Numbered from the stretch's first letter, positions 25,061 to 35,103 are shown. The stretch is 64,000 nucleotides of DNA from Streptomyces agglomeratus (GCF_001746415.1 NZ_MEHJ01000001.1:8252501-8316500), one strand, 5' to 3'. Translations and numbers: made by a program. Notes: generated by a model not told the origin, from the sequence alone.

Positions 25061-26370
25061 GCGGCTTCGCTTCCTTCGGTGATTGCATCGTCGTGGTCCG
25101 TAGCCCCGTCGACGGAGGCGTCGTCGAGATGGGTGCCGAGCTCGCGCAGTGCGAGGCGCAGGGAGCCGCGGTCGTACCGGGCGATCTCCTTGCCAGCCCG
25201 GACCTCGACCAGCAGCCCGCGGATCCCGTCCAGCGCGGCGCGAATCGTGTTGGACTCCACAGCCGGGCGGCTCGGGGCGGCGTCGGCCGGCATCGCTTCT
25301 GTGGCGGATTCCGGCTCCGCGATCTCTACCACCACGTCCGTGCCGAGGACCGAAGGAGCAGCGTCGTCGCCTTCTTCGGTTTCCTCCTGGTCCTCCGTCT
25401 GGCTGGGGACCTGGGTGAGCTTCGCCCGGCGGTCGGCGTTTGCCGCGTCCTGCCGTTCCTCGGCTTCGGTGATGATCTCTTCTGGTCCGAGCTCTGGCTC
25501 CTCCAGACCGACGTTCACGGCGGTCGGCAGTAGGTGGAGCCGCTTAGTGGACTTCAGCGCGGCCCAGATGCCCTCGGCAGCCTGCGCCCGGCCGTTGCGG
25601 AGCTCGGCGAACCGGATCCGGGTGTTCAGGCGGACTGCGGCCTCGTCCATCTCCTCGGTGAGGTCCCGAGGCAGCGCGCGGAAGGCCCGCACGAGCTCAC
25701 CGGCCTTACGCTCGTTGAGCTGCAGCCCGAGACGGTTCAGCACCTCGCTCCAGGGGGCGGCGCAGGAACTGTCGGTGCCGCGGATCTTCTCCAGGGCAAG
25801 GAACCGCTCAGCCGGGTCGGGGATCGCGTAGACCTCCTGCGGCACGGGCTTGCCGGCCTTCAGGAGCTTGCCGACGAGGATGGCGCACCGCTGGTACAGC
25901 AACGCGGCGGCCTGCTCCCCGGGCCGGAGGGGCTCGCGGGCGAAGTTCTCGACGAAGCGCCACATGTGACGCTCCTCCTCGGACAACGGCCCCGGGCAGA
26001 CCACGGCCGGCAGCGCCTGGAAGTGCGGGTTGTCCGGCCTGTTGACGGCGCCCCAGCGCATCGCGCGCAGGCGGCGTTCCCCGGTGACCAGGCGGATCGT
26101 CGGCGCCTTGCCGTCAACGACGATCTCCTCGGCCAGGACCGGCTCCAGGAGACCGATGACGGACATGGAGGAGATCAGGTCGGCGAGCTCGGACGGAGGC
26201 AGGGAGTCGGAGGGGTTGCGGGCGTGGGGCTCGGTGAAGGGCGCGCACTGGCCGCGTAGCGGCAGCATCTCGAATCGCCGCTGCCGCAGCTTGACGCTGC
26301 GGTGCAGGATCTCGGTGAGCCGGATCATGCTCCCGCCGTCCGGCGGAGCCTCGAGCGAGGTACTGGTCAT
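25057..26370 (-). CDS. ParB/Srx-fold protein
   Basis: A 437-residue protein. Residues about 60-150 form a ParB-type domain, with SELADLISSMSVIGLLEPV and the hallmark LVTGERRLRAMRWG. A helical middle (residues 150-290) may be the DNA-binding part, followed by an acidic tail rich in Glu and Ala. ParB proteins bind centromere-like repeats and use CTP; others in the family are nucleases. No ParA partner is in the window, so it might serve transfer-associated DNA processing or silencing instead of classic partition. It lies between the replication-relaxation and DUF4417 genes. Confidence 0.75.
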   Translation of the reverse strand: MTSTSLEAPPDGGSMIRLTEILHRSVKLRQRRFEMLPLRGQCAPFTEPHARNPSDSLPPSELADLISSMSVIGLLEPVLAEEIVVDGKAPTIRLVTGERRLRAMRWGAVNRPDNPHFQALPAVVCPGPLSEEERHMWRFVENFAREPLRPGEQAAALLYQRCAILVGKLLKAGKPVPQEVYAIPDPAERFLALEKIRGTDSSCAAPWSEVLNRLGLQLNERKAGELVRAFRALPRDLTEEMDEAAVRLNTRIRFAELRNGRAQAAEGIWAALKSTKRLHLLPTAVNVGLEEPELGPEEIITEAEERQDAANADRRAKLTQVPSQTEDQEETEEGDDAAPSVLGTDVVVEIAEPESATEAMPADAAPSRPAVESNTIRAALDGIRGLLVEVRAGKEIARYDRGSLRLALRELGTHLDDASVDGATDHDDAITEGSEAA

Positions 26371-26406
26371 GGCGCTGCTTCCTTCAGGGCCGCGGAAAGC
26401 GGCCGG

Positions 26407-27420
26407 TCACTTCGTGGCGAGGTAGAGGTCGGTGGGGGCAGGGCGGGCGGACTGCGTGCCGCGCAGCAGCGGGGTGAAGATCGGGGCGAAGGGCCCGTGC
26501 TCCTGGAGCTGCTGCAGGGTGGTGACGCCGATGGTGATGTCGCCCTTGAGCCGGCTGAGGCGGACGTCCGCGCCGGCGCGCGTGTAGAGGTCCTCGGTGC
26601 GCGCGGCAAGGCGTTGCGGGCGCCGGTCGGGCTCCCCGGCCTTCGGCGGCGCCGCATCAAGGACCACCAGGACCCGGGGGAAGACCGGGTAGTTGTACAT
26701 CCACGCCGGCCGGGTCGCGTTCGGGGTCCGGCGCGTGCGGTCCGCGCTCTGCGGGACGTACTCGTACAGCCGTCCGTACGCCTGCAGCTTCGCGGCGAGC
26801 CGCGCGGAGGTCATCGTGGCGCGGTCGAGCTCGACGAAGAAGCTGAGCATGGTGCGCCGTCCGTTCTGCACGTGCACGTAGTTGAGGACGGCGTCGCTGA
26901 TGACGTGGTCGTCCTCGAAGCGGCGCTGGCCGTCGCGGATCCGGTTGGCGACCTCGGGGGTCCAGTCCAGCGGTCCGCACTCGTGACCCAGCCGGCGCGC
27001 CCACTCGACGAAGGCGACCCCGACATCGTTCACCGCGAGCGTGTGCGCCTGCCGGGCACCGGCGACGGACTGGGGCGTCACCCGGTACGGCCGCGAGGGC
27101 AGCTCGCCGGCCTCCTCCGCGGACTCCGCCCCGGCTTCGGTGAGGAACCACAGGAACGGCTGGCTCTGTACCCGCCCGCGGCCGCCGGGCCCCTGGGCGC
27201 GGATCCGGGCGACCAGCCCGGCCTGGTACAGCTCGCTGAGCTGCCAGCGCAGGTACACGGGGCGGGCTGGCCGCTTCTCGGGCAGGGTCAGCAGCACGTG
27301 GAGCTGCTGGGTGGAGAGCACTCGATGCTGGTACAGCAGCGCCAGGACCTCGCTGCCGATCGCGTGGAAGCTGCGTGTGGGCGCCACCGCGGCGGCCGCT
27401 TCGACGGGGGGCAGGTTCAT
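26407..27420 (-). CDS. replication-relaxation family protein
   Basis: A 337-residue protein. It begins with a winged-helix region (SEVLALLYQHRVLSTQQLHVLL, then RWQLSELYQAGLVARI) followed by an alpha/beta domain with VNDVGVAFVEWARRLG, DAVLNYVH and SFFVELDRAT. This matches the Replic_Relax family, found next to FtsK/VirD4-type ATPases on actinobacterial plasmids and reported to act in plasmid replication and DNA relaxation. It overlaps the VirD4-like gene by four bases. As no classical relaxase is visible in the window, it is the best candidate for processing DNA before transfer. Confidence 0.75.
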   Translation of the reverse strand: MNLPPVEAAAAVAPTRSFHAIGSEVLALLYQHRVLSTQQLHVLLTLPEKRPARPVYLRWQLSELYQAGLVARIRAQGPGGRGRVQSQPFLWFLTEAGAESAEEAGELPSRPYRVTPQSVAGARQAHTLAVNDVGVAFVEWARRLGHECGPLDWTPEVANRIRDGQRRFEDDHVISDAVLNYVHVQNGRRTMLSFFVELDRATMTSARLAAKLQAYGRLYEYVPQSADRTRRTPNATRPAWMYNYPVFPRVLVVLDAAPPKAGEPDRRPQRLAARTEDLYTRAGADVRLSRLKGDITIGVTTLQQLQEHGPFAPIFTPLLRGTQSARPAPTDLYLATK

Positions 27421-29903
27421 CCGAGCCTCGACGGGTTCTGGTGGGAGTTGATCGGGTGGACGTTGTCGGGGGCTTCATCGGCCGGAGCCGGCTCCGCGCC
27501 GCTGATGACGGTTCCTTCGCTGTCGTGGACACGCGGCTTGGCCGCCCCGCTCCGGGACTCGGTGGCGTCGACCGGCCCGTCCAGGCTCTCGAGGTCGGGC
27601 GGTGCGGCCTCGTCGGAGTCGGACTCATCCGACGGCAGATCGGCGCCGGCCTGGTCGTCGTCGTCCGGCGGGACGTCGAGCCTGACGATGAACCGGCGCA
27701 GTCGCGAGTCCAGGCGGCGCAGGTCGGTGAGGATGTCGCGGACCGAGCGCCGCTGCAGGTTCTCGTCGATGGCCCGCGCCAGCCGCTCCTCGTTCTGCGG
27801 CCGGTAGTAGTCGCCGTACAGGTCTTCCACCGAGGCACCGCGAACTCGGAACGGGTCGGTCGAGCCACTTTCGAGGGTCACGGACATCACGTAGCTGTAC
27901 CGGTTGAGCTGGACGATTGTGTCGGGGGCGACCTTCTTGCCCCAGCGGCGGGTGACCAGCGTCGCCTCGTCGACGTCGGACGCGGTCGTCGACAGGATGG
28001 ACAGGTTCTGCAGCAGGCCCTGCCTGGTTGTGGCGCTCAACCGCTGCGCCATCTGCGTCATGGCGAGCAACTTGACGTTGTACTTGCGCAGCTGCTCGGT
28101 GATCTGGGCGAGGGTGCCCTTGGACGCGCCGTCCACGCTGGTCAGCTCGTCGATGAAGGTGTAGAAGTCGCGGCGCTGGTCGGGCGGGGTATCGCGTCGT
28201 GAGAGGCCGGCCCGGAAGAGGTCGTAAATCAACAGGGAGCTAATGATGCGGTCGACGTCGCCGGTGCCAGCGGGGCAGACGAAGACGATCTTCCCGGTAT
28301 CCATGGCGTGCCGGATGTCGTACGTCGACCGGCTCGAACCGAGGAACGCCTTGATTGCGTTGCTGGACGAGAGTCGCTCGATGATGTTGGTGACGACAGG
28401 GATGGCTTCCTTGCTGTAGCCCGGGAAGACGTTCTCCCAGAAGTCCCGGATGTCCTTGGGCAGGTACGGCAGCACGTTGGTGCGCCAGACGGCATCAGTG
28501 AGGATCGTGCGGATCTGGAAGACGGTGGGAGCCAGGTCGGGCCGGCCGGCGCGGCAGACGTGCCACGACAGGTACACCAGGGACTCGACCGCCCTCGTCA
28601 GGATGGTCTTCGCACGGCCGGCGCTGTCGCTCCAGTTCAGGGCCGCGGCGAAGCCGGTGACGATGTACTGGACGAGGTCGGGGATCTCGGACTCGCGCCG
28701 GCGCTCCATGGACAGCGGGTTCCAGGAGCCGACCGCCTTGTCGAGCTCGGGGCTCGTGAGGTCGATCTCCCAGATCCGGTCGGCCAGTTCCTTATGCGCC
28801 AGGTACGGCCGGGCACGGGTCCAGCCGTCACCGTGGGGGTCGAGGAAGAGCACGCCGAACCCGCCATGGGCGATCGCGATCGCCTGGACGAGCGACATCT
28901 CAGTCTTTCCGAAGCCGGACTTGCCGAGGAACAGGGCGAAGAGCAGGTATTTCAGCGGGACACCGGCGAGACGCTCTCCGCCGCCGGACTTGGCCACCCA
29001 CCCCAGGGGCAGCAGACCGCGCTGGCCCGTCCACGTCGGGAGCGCTGTGGGCGGCGGCGGGACGACTCCGCCCGAGCGGGTGATGTTCGGGGCCATGTTG
29101 TGCTTGGTGGGCGGCTTGAGCAGCCCGGCGATCTCCTGGGCGGTCACCCAGGAGTGACGGCGCGGTACGAAGAGCCCGGTCTCGAAGCGGCGGTCGAACT
29201 TGCCCCGGTAGATCCAGTGGTCCGCCCGGACGCGGGTGACACCAAGGTGGAGACCGACGGAACGGAGGTGGTTGTCGCCGGACCACGGCTCCAGGGCGGC
29301 AAGGACCTGGTCCAGCAGCATCCGGGCCCGGTACTCGTCGCGTGCGCAGGTGCGGACGAGTAGTTGCATGGAGAAGACGGGCTCGGCGCCGGGGACCAGT
29401 TTGCCCATGGCGGCCTTCATGTCCGTGACGCGGTGGGTGGTGCGCTGCTGGTGGTGCGGGCGCTGGCGGGCGCCACCGCCCTGGTTGCCCTTCACCTCGG
29501 TGGCGATCTCGGACATCACCTGGCCGAGGTCGAAGCCGAACCGGTTGGTGCGCTGCTGTGGCATGCCGGGTATGGCCGGTCCATCGGAGGGATTGCGGCG
29601 GACCTGGGCCAGCAGGCGCCGGCGGCGGCTGCTGACACGGTTCGGAGCGACGGGCACGAGGTCCAGGACGACGTCGGCGCTCTCGCCGAGGTCCTCGCGG
29701 ACGTCGGCTACCGCATTGGCCAGCGCCTCGAGCGGGTCCGGAGTGAGCGGTACTTCGCGCAGGGCGAGGTGGTCGGGGAGGGCCAGAGCGAGCTCGGCGC
29801 GGGCGTAGTGCAGCTCCTGGGTGGCCGGCTTGCTGCGGCCGTCCGCTTCCGGCTTGGCGAGATCGATCGGCGGAGCGACGGTCGGGTCTGGTGCGATGGT
29901 CAT
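27417..29903 (-). CDS. VirD4/TraD-like coupling ATPase
   Basis: An 828-residue protein. Walker A GKSGFGKT is at 327-334 and Walker B TFIDELTS near 585, with a following QITEQLRKYNVKLLAMTQ as in VirD4/TraG coupling proteins. The N-terminal 300 residues have no membrane helix, so a small membrane partner (29935-30420) probably anchors it. The C-terminal 130 residues are acidic and disordered. Coupling proteins deliver the relaxosome to the type IV channel and pump DNA. The gene directly follows the small membrane gene and precedes the replication-relaxation gene. Confidence 0.85.
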   Translation of the reverse strand: MTIAPDPTVAPPIDLAKPEADGRSKPATQELHYARAELALALPDHLALREVPLTPDPLEALANAVADVREDLGESADVVLDLVPVAPNRVSSRRRRLLAQVRRNPSDGPAIPGMPQQRTNRFGFDLGQVMSEIATEVKGNQGGGARQRPHHQQRTTHRVTDMKAAMGKLVPGAEPVFSMQLLVRTCARDEYRARMLLDQVLAALEPWSGDNHLRSVGLHLGVTRVRADHWIYRGKFDRRFETGLFVPRRHSWVTAQEIAGLLKPPTKHNMAPNITRSGGVVPPPPTALPTWTGQRGLLPLGWVAKSGGGERLAGVPLKYLLFALFLGKSGFGKTEMSLVQAIAIAHGGFGVLFLDPHGDGWTRARPYLAHKELADRIWEIDLTSPELDKAVGSWNPLSMERRRESEIPDLVQYIVTGFAAALNWSDSAGRAKTILTRAVESLVYLSWHVCRAGRPDLAPTVFQIRTILTDAVWRTNVLPYLPKDIRDFWENVFPGYSKEAIPVVTNIIERLSSSNAIKAFLGSSRSTYDIRHAMDTGKIVFVCPAGTGDVDRIISSLLIYDLFRAGLSRRDTPPDQRRDFYTFIDELTSVDGASKGTLAQITEQLRKYNVKLLAMTQMAQRLSATTRQGLLQNLSILSTTASDVDEATLVTRRWGKKVAPDTIVQLNRYSYVMSVTLESGSTDPFRVRGASVEDLYGDYYRPQNEERLARAIDENLQRRSVRDILTDLRRLDSRLRRFIVRLDVPPDDDDQAGADLPSDESDSDEAAPPDLESLDGPVDATESRSGAAKPRVHDSEGTVISGAEPAPADEAPDNVHPINSHQNPSRLG

Positions 29904-29934
29904 GATCTACCTGTCTGTGGTGTGCGTCAGGGCG

Positions 29935-30420
29935 TCAGGAGCCGAGCCGGATCTGCGGTCGTTCGCGCGTGGCACGGCCGTCGCCCTCCACGGGCCGCAT
30001 CTCGACCTGGGCGTAGCCCTGGTGGCGCAACACCGACATGGCTCGGTCCGGGCCCTCGACCCTCATAGACAGCGATCCGTTGGAGCAGGTGAAGCGGACG
30101 CGCAGGGCGCTGGTCCGGGTCGAGGAGAAGAGCCAGCGCGACACGCTCTTGTGCGCGCGGGCCATCTGGTGTCCGAAGCGGATGACCTCTTCCGGCTTCG
30201 GGTCGAAGCCGGTGGTCGGCAGCACTTCCAGAGCCGTTCGCTTGGACATCGGGCCGTGGGAGAGGGCCCAGCGGACCGCGGCAGCGGCACCGCCGGCAGC
30301 AAGAGCGACCAGCGCGACCCACCAGACGTTGGCCATCACCGAGTCGGCCAGCCGCTCGGCGTGGCCGGGGAGGTCCCCGATGAAGCCGATCACGCCGTCG
30401 ACGAGGTCGATCGTGGTCAT
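29935..30420 (-). CDS. small membrane protein of the coupling operon
   Basis: A 161-residue protein from ATG 30420. Residues 28-50 form one transmembrane helix (WWVALVALAAGGAAAAVRWAL). A soluble beta-rich domain follows, with SALRVRFTCSNGSLSMRVEGP and GYAQVEMRPVEG. The ribosome binding site is weak (GGTGGG). It lies 31 bp before the VirD4-like ATPase, which lacks its own membrane anchor, so it may tether that ATPase at the channel. The family is not recognised. Confidence 0.65.
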   Translation of the reverse strand: MTTIDLVDGVIGFIGDLPGHAERLADSVMANVWWVALVALAAGGAAAAVRWALSHGPMSKRTALEVLPTTGFDPKPEEVIRFGHQMARAHKSVSRWLFSSTRTSALRVRFTCSNGSLSMRVEGPDRAMSVLRHQGYAQVEMRPVEGDGRATRERPQIRLGS

Positions 30421-30521
30421 CGCCCACCGCCTGAGGACGAGGCGCGCGGCGGCGCCGCGGCCGGAACGGGAACGCGGGAAGTCGGGAGCACGGCGGCACC
30501 TCCAAAGAGCAAACGGCCTTT

Positions 30522-30561
30522 CACCTGCTACAGGTGTCTGGATCCCGCTCGGTGTGACACT
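30522..30561 (-). promoter_or_regulatory. shared operon element, site B
   Basis: It reads CACCTGCTACAGGTG (30522-30536), then 14 nt, then GGTGTGACACT. It is identical in layout to sites A, C and D. It lies about 100 bp upstream of the first gene of the coupling operon (ATG 30420). Confidence 0.75.
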
Positions 30562-30623
30562 CCGCTCCAACTTCTTTTCGCCAGCGGTCACACGCGTCGG
30601 CGCCACGGGCCTGTAGGTTCCGA

Positions 30624-30931
30624 TTTGTTTTGTCGGTCGGTGGGGACGTGACCTGGTGTTCTGAGGTGCTGTCCAGGCTTCTTGTCGAGGATTCGTCCGA
30701 CAGATCTGTCGGTTTCCTCAGGCCGTGGTGCGGTGTTGGGTGGTTTCGCGCCGGGCGGTTCGGTAGCCCCCGGTTGTGAAGGTGTAGTAGGTGCGGCGTC
30801 TGCCGGGGCAGTGGCCTGGGGTGCATTGCTTCGAGCCGCTCGGGCTGGGGGACGGACAGTTCCCGGATTAGGTTCGGGGCGATCGGAAATCGCTTGTGGT
30901 GATCCGATGGGGCGCCGTACGGTCGCCTCCG
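30624..30931. other. intergenic left end of the insertion
   Basis: No gene is recognised in these 300 bp. The sequence has direct runs such as GGTTTCCTCAGGCCG and GTAGTAGGTGCGG but no clear promoter. It precedes the phosphotransferase-like gene and presumably carries its promoter. Confidence 0.3.
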
Positions 30932-31840
30932 ATGAACGAGACGCCCGACGTTTTGCCGTTGCCGGACCGGAAACCAGTCGACGCCGCGGTGGCGGGCAGG
31001 TTGATCGCCGCGCAGTTCCCGCAGTGGTCCGACCTCGAGGTCCGGCAGGTCGATGCGCAGGGTTGGGACAACTGCACCTTTCGCCTCGGTGACGAGATGC
31101 TGGTGCGGCTACCGACTGCCGAGGAGTACGCGCTGGCGGTGGAGAAGGAGCACCGGTGGCTGCCGGTTCTCGCACCCGCGTTGCCGTTGGAGGTCCCGGT
31201 TCCGGTGGCCAGAGGCGTGCCCGATGAGGGTTTTCCGCACAACTGGTCGGTCTATCGGTGGATCGGTGGCGAGCCTGCGACCCGTGCCGTCGTCGAGGAC
31301 ATGACGGCGTTCGCCATCCACCTTGCGAAGTTCCTCGTCTCCCTGCAGCGGATCGACCCGACAGGCGGACCGGGCCCGGGACTGCACAATTGGTTCCGAG
31401 GCGGACCACTGACGACCTACGACGGGTGGGCCCGGGCCGCCCTGGAGACGTTGGACGGCCTGATCCGGACCGAGATCGCCGAGGAGATCTGGGAACGGGC
31501 GTTGAGAGCCCCGTGGGACGGTCAGCCGGTCTGGTTCCACGGTGACATGGCCTCGGGAAACCTGCTGGTGAAGGACGGTGCGCTCGCGGCCGTCATCGAC
31601 TTCGGCACCTGCGGAGTCGGAGACCCTGCCTGCGATCTGGCGATCGCCTGGACGATGCTGACCGGCAAGAGCCGGGCCGCGTTCCGCGATCAACTAGGGG
31701 TGGACGAGGCGACCTGGGAGCGTGGACAAGGCTGGGCGCTCTGGAAGGCCCTGGTCGTCTGCGCCGGAGCGGTTCGCGATGGCGATGGCCTGCCGATGGA
31801 TGCGTCGTACGTTCTTGAGGAGATCCTCGCCGCCCATTAG
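30932..31840 (+). CDS. aminoglycoside phosphotransferase (APH) family kinase
   Basis: A 302-residue protein from ATG 30932; an upstream GTG at 30896 is in frame but less likely. The APH fold is shown by WDNCTFRLGDEMLVRLP (nucleotide-binding strands), WFHGDMASGNLLV (catalytic Asp and Asn) and AVIDFGTCGVGDPACDLA (metal-binding Asp). Such enzymes phosphorylate aminoglycosides or other small alcohols. This branch is common on Streptomyces genomes and is often unrelated to resistance. It is the only metabolic-type gene in the insertion and has no operon partner. Confidence 0.8.
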   Translation: MNETPDVLPLPDRKPVDAAVAGRLIAAQFPQWSDLEVRQVDAQGWDNCTFRLGDEMLVRLPTAEEYALAVEKEHRWLPVLAPALPLEVPVPVARGVPDEGFPHNWSVYRWIGGEPATRAVVEDMTAFAIHLAKFLVSLQRIDPTGGPGPGLHNWFRGGPLTTYDGWARAALETLDGLIRTEIAEEIWERALRAPWDGQPVWFHGDMASGNLLVKDGALAAVIDFGTCGVGDPACDLAIAWTMLTGKSRAAFRDQLGVDEATWERGQGWALWKALVVCAGAVRDGDGLPMDASYVLEEILAAH

Positions 31841-31923
31841 CGGCTGGACAGACCGACTAAGCGCTGTCCGTAAATGATCTTCGGGTTGCCTCGGGCATGG
31901 TGGTTGCTGTGCGACCCGCTCGT

Positions 31924-32640
31924 TCATCCGGCGAGGGTGAGGTTGTGCATCCGGGCGATGCCGAGCATGGCGTGGTGGACGCCGTCGCCTTTGAGGCGGC
32001 AGTCGCGGAGGATCTTCCAGGTCTTCATGCGGGCGAAGAAGTGCTCGACGCGGGCGCGGACCTGCTTGTGGGACTTGTTGTGTTCCTCTTTCCAGTCCAG
32101 GAGTCCGGCCTGGCCGCGCTCGCGGCGGTGTGGGATGACCAGTCCGGTGCCCGGGTAGCCGCCGTCGGCGATCGTGAGGGTCTTGCCGACGGCGGTCTTG
32201 GCGCCGGACTCCTCCCATGCCTTGCAGTCGTTGCGGTTCCCGGCGAGCGGCCGGCCGACCACGACGACCAGGCGGGTGTCGGCGTCGATGACGACCTGGT
32301 GGTTGGAGGAGTACCGGTAGTTCTAATAGCTCATCGGCGCTTGCGGGGCGGGAGCGCGAGCATCGGCCCGAGGTGGTCGATGAAGCGGTCCGCCGCCGAC
32401 TTGGACACCCCGAACAGCGGGGCGAGTTGCCGCATGGTCACGTTCGTGCGCCAGTAGGCCGCGACCAGCAGTGCCCGGTCCTCCAGCGGAAGGCTCCACG
32501 GCCGGCCCTTGCGGATGGTGTTTGCACCCTGGCGCCGCAGAACGGTCACCAGTTTCCCGATGGCTCAGCCCGCTGAACGGGGCTATCCAGGACGGCTCCG
32601 ACGCCGTGATCACACCACGGCGAGATCGTCTCAGCTTGAT
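31924..32640 (-). pseudogene. IS5-family transposase relic with internal deletion
   Basis: The downstream part (ending at 31924) contains VVVVGRPLAGNRNDCKAWEESGAK, IADGGYPGTGL and RARVEHFFARMKTWKILRDCR, the second half of a DDE_4-type transposase. The upstream part (32331-32549) contains TIRKGRPWSLPLEDRALLVAAYW and LFGVSKSAADRFIDHLGP. About 20-25 residues that should carry the first catalytic Asp (normally LIVDGT) are missing between PPRKRR and NYRYSSNHQ, and the frame changes there. The N-terminus also lacks a clean start. This is a dead copy. Confidence 0.8.
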
Positions 32641-32717
32641 CATGCTGCGGGGTCGCCAGCGTCTGGCGGGACATATCTCGGTCGCCCGGACGGATTCGGC
32701 ATGAGAGCCTCACGCCC

Positions 32718-33131
32718 GTGGCTACTGAAACCGAGGTGGGAGAGCTGTTGCACCGGCGCGGCTGGCGGACGGCATTCACGGTCGCTGACCAGGTGGACGC
32801 GTGGGCTGCCCTGGTGAGCGTCATCGAGGGCGGCTACGGCGACGACATTTATGAGTACACCAACGACCTCTACTGCCGAAACTGGCTGCATGAGGCGTGG
32901 CTCCTGCTGGACGAACACGTCGTCCAGCTCTGGACCCCACGGATCAAAGCTCTGGACGACCAGTACAAGACCGGGACCATCGACGACGACGGACAAGCAC
33001 TCGATCAGTTCCACAGGCTGCCCGGCCCCGACCTGTGGTGGTGGCGGCGCCACCCCCGCATCCTCACCGGAGACCTCGGGCGTTCGCTTCGCTCGGTCGG
33101 TGCTATCGGCGCCGACCCGGACACGGCATAA
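32718..33131 (+). CDS. hypothetical protein
   Basis: A 137-residue protein starting at GTG 32718. It is rich in Trp and acidic residues (HEAWLLLDEHVVQLWTPRIKALDDQY, then LPGPDLWWWRRHPRIL). It looks like a compact helical cytosolic protein. I do not recognise the family. It lies between two transposase loci inside the insertion and its codon use is normal for the host, so it is probably a real gene. Confidence 0.55.
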   Translation: MATETEVGELLHRRGWRTAFTVADQVDAWAALVSVIEGGYGDDIYEYTNDLYCRNWLHEAWLLLDEHVVQLWTPRIKALDDQYKTGTIDDDGQALDQFHRLPGPDLWWWRRHPRILTGDLGRSLRSVGAIGADPDTA

Positions 33132-33293
33132 CCCTCAGCCTCGGGCCGCCACCAGCGCTGGCCTGAGCGGAACAACCCAACGAAGACTGGACCACGGACC
33201 GACAGCGTGACGCTGGCGCCGTACCGAGTTGTCCTGTCGCAGTGCATCTGTCAGATGGCGAGCCGTTGACCTGATGGGGCGCCATGTGGTCAT

Positions 33294-34692
33294 GTCCCTT
33301 CTCGTGGTGTAGGCGATCAGTCGTTTGACGTGGCGGGTAGGACGGTCGGGGTGTCGGTGTAGAGGGCGTCCATGCTCTCGTTGGAGAGGTAGCGGCGGGG
33401 GAAGGCGATCCATTCGTCGTGGAGTTCGGCGAGGACTGCGGTGGCAAGGCGGAGGACGGCGGCTGGGTTCGGGAAGACCTGGACGACGTCGGTGCGGCGT
33501 TTGATCTCCCGGTTCAGCCGTTCCAGCGGGTTCGTGGACTGGATCTTCTTCCAGTGCTGGTGGGGGAAGTCCGCGAACGCGGTCAGGTCTTCCTTGGCTT
33601 CCAGCAGCATCTTTCTGACCTTGGGGAACTGTCGGCCGAGCATGTCAGCGACGGTGTCGAGCTGGGTGCGGACCGCGTCCGCGGTGGGCTGGGCGAAGAC
33701 GGTGCGGATCGTCGCCGCGACCATCTCCGCCGACCCTTTCGGGATCACTGCGAAAACGTTGCGGACGAAGTGGACACGACAGCGCTGCCAGGCGGCGCCG
33801 AGCATGACCTTGCGGATCGCCTTGACCAGGCCGCTGTGGCTGTCGGAGATGACCAGGCGGACGCCGGTCAGACCGCGTTCTCGCAGGGAGCGCAGGAACT
33901 GGGCCCAGAACACTTCGGTCTCGCTGTCGCCGACCATGACCCCGACGACTTCCCGGCCGCCGTCCTGGGTGACGCCGGTGGCGATGACGATCGCCTGGGA
34001 CACGATGCGGTGGTCGACACGGGCCTTGACGTAGGTGGCGTCGAGGAACAGGTAGGGGAACCGGATGTGGTCCAGCGGACGGGTCCGGAAAGCGTCGAGC
34101 TGTTCGTCCAGCTCAGCGCAGATCCGGGAGACCTCGCTCTTGGATATCCCGGTGTCCGAGCCGAGGGCTTTGACCAGGTCGTCGACGGAGCGGGTGGAGA
34201 CGCCGTGGACGTATGCCTCCATGATGACCGCGTAGAGGGCCTGGTCGATGCGTCGCCGACGCTCGAGGAGGCTGGGGAAGAAGCTTCCGGCCCGCAGTTT
34301 CGGGATGGCGAGTTCCAGGTCGCCGGCCTGCGTGGTCACCGTCTTCTCCCGGTGCCCGTTGCGCCAGGTGGTGCGGGTTCCGGTGTGTTCGCCCCACTCG
34401 GCGCCGATCTTTGTGGTGGCCTCGGCCTCGATCAGTTCCTGAAGCAGCCGCTCGGCGACCTCTCGGACAAGTTCAAGACCATCGGCCGAACGTAGTGACT
34501 CAAGCAGGCGAAGTAGGTCATGCTGGGACAAGGCCACCGTGCACCCCCTGGGGTCGAACTGCCCGTTCACTCAGGACAGTTGCACGGTGGCCTGCCAGTT
34601 GAGCAGGGAGCAGTCACCGGCAGACGGTGCACCCGAGGGAGCAGAACCCGCGCACTCAACCGCGGAGATCCCCTACACCACACAGCGGGACG
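33294..34692. mobile_element. IS256-type insertion sequence
   Basis: A transposase gene flanked by imperfect inverted repeats. The left end, 33294-33318, begins GTCCC and ends TGGTGTAGGCGATC. The right end, 34668-34692, read inverted, begins GTCCC and ends TGGTGTAGGGGATC. The repeats may extend a few bases further out. The element is about 1.4 kb and appears complete. It lies within the larger 5.4-kb insertion. Confidence 0.75.
33317..34570 (-). CDS. IS256-family transposase
   Basis: A protein of up to 417 residues, typical length for the family. The DDE residues are visible: FLDATYVKARVD (first Asp), LVISDSHSGLVKAIRKVM (second Asp) and STNPLERLNREIKRRTDVVQVFPN (Glu). CRVHFVRNVFAVIPK is the usual family block between them. 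It carries out cut-and-paste transposition of its own element. The start could be the later GTG before ALSQHDLL. There is no internal stop or frameshift, so it may be active. Confidence 0.92.
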   Translation of the reverse strand: MNGQFDPRGCTVALSQHDLLRLLESLRSADGLELVREVAERLLQELIEAEATTKIGAEWGEHTGTRTTWRNGHREKTVTTQAGDLELAIPKLRAGSFFPSLLERRRRIDQALYAVIMEAYVHGVSTRSVDDLVKALGSDTGISKSEVSRICAELDEQLDAFRTRPLDHIRFPYLFLDATYVKARVDHRIVSQAIVIATGVTQDGGREVVGVMVGDSETEVFWAQFLRSLRERGLTGVRLVISDSHSGLVKAIRKVMLGAAWQRCRVHFVRNVFAVIPKGSAEMVAATIRTVFAQPTADAVRTQLDTVADMLGRQFPKVRKMLLEAKEDLTAFADFPHQHWKKIQSTNPLERLNREIKRRTDVVQVFPNPAAVLRLATAVLAELHDEWIAFPRRYLSNESMDALYTDTPTVLPATSND

Positions 34693-34708
34693 CCATCCGC
34701 CATGTTGA

Positions 34709-35103
34709 TTGAGAAGGCTCGCCCTCGGTTTTCTCAACGGACATGGCATTCACGGAATCATGCTGACGGACGGGACAGCTGACTCAGCCGTCTTGCTCTT
34801 CGGTGGAGCTGCCCATGGCCTCCTGCAGACGGCGTTGAGCCGCATCCAGACTTCCGCGCAGTCAGCACCGAAGATCCTGGGAAGTGCCTTGTCCAATGTC
34901 CCCCCGAGCTTGTGGATCGGGGCCCGCGCGGCCGGATTGTCGACGAGACAGCTGCGTGAGTATTTGATAACTCCGACTAATCCGACATTGGGGCAGTGAT
35001 GATCGGAACAGGCTCTGTGGCCAAGTGCACGCGAGTGCGTGCAGACTGCCGTGGTTGGGTCACGACATCGTTCGTCATACGGGTCTGGTCGCGAGGAGTG
35101 CCG
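34709..35103. other. intergenic stretch, possible degenerate ends
   Basis: No gene is recognised. A short inverted repeat, TTGAGAA near 34709 and TTCTCAA near 34731, lies just outside the IS256 right end and could be a terminator or a transposon-end relic. A frame from 34760 to 34999 (ending ITPTNPTLGQ) has no supporting start site. Confidence 0.3.
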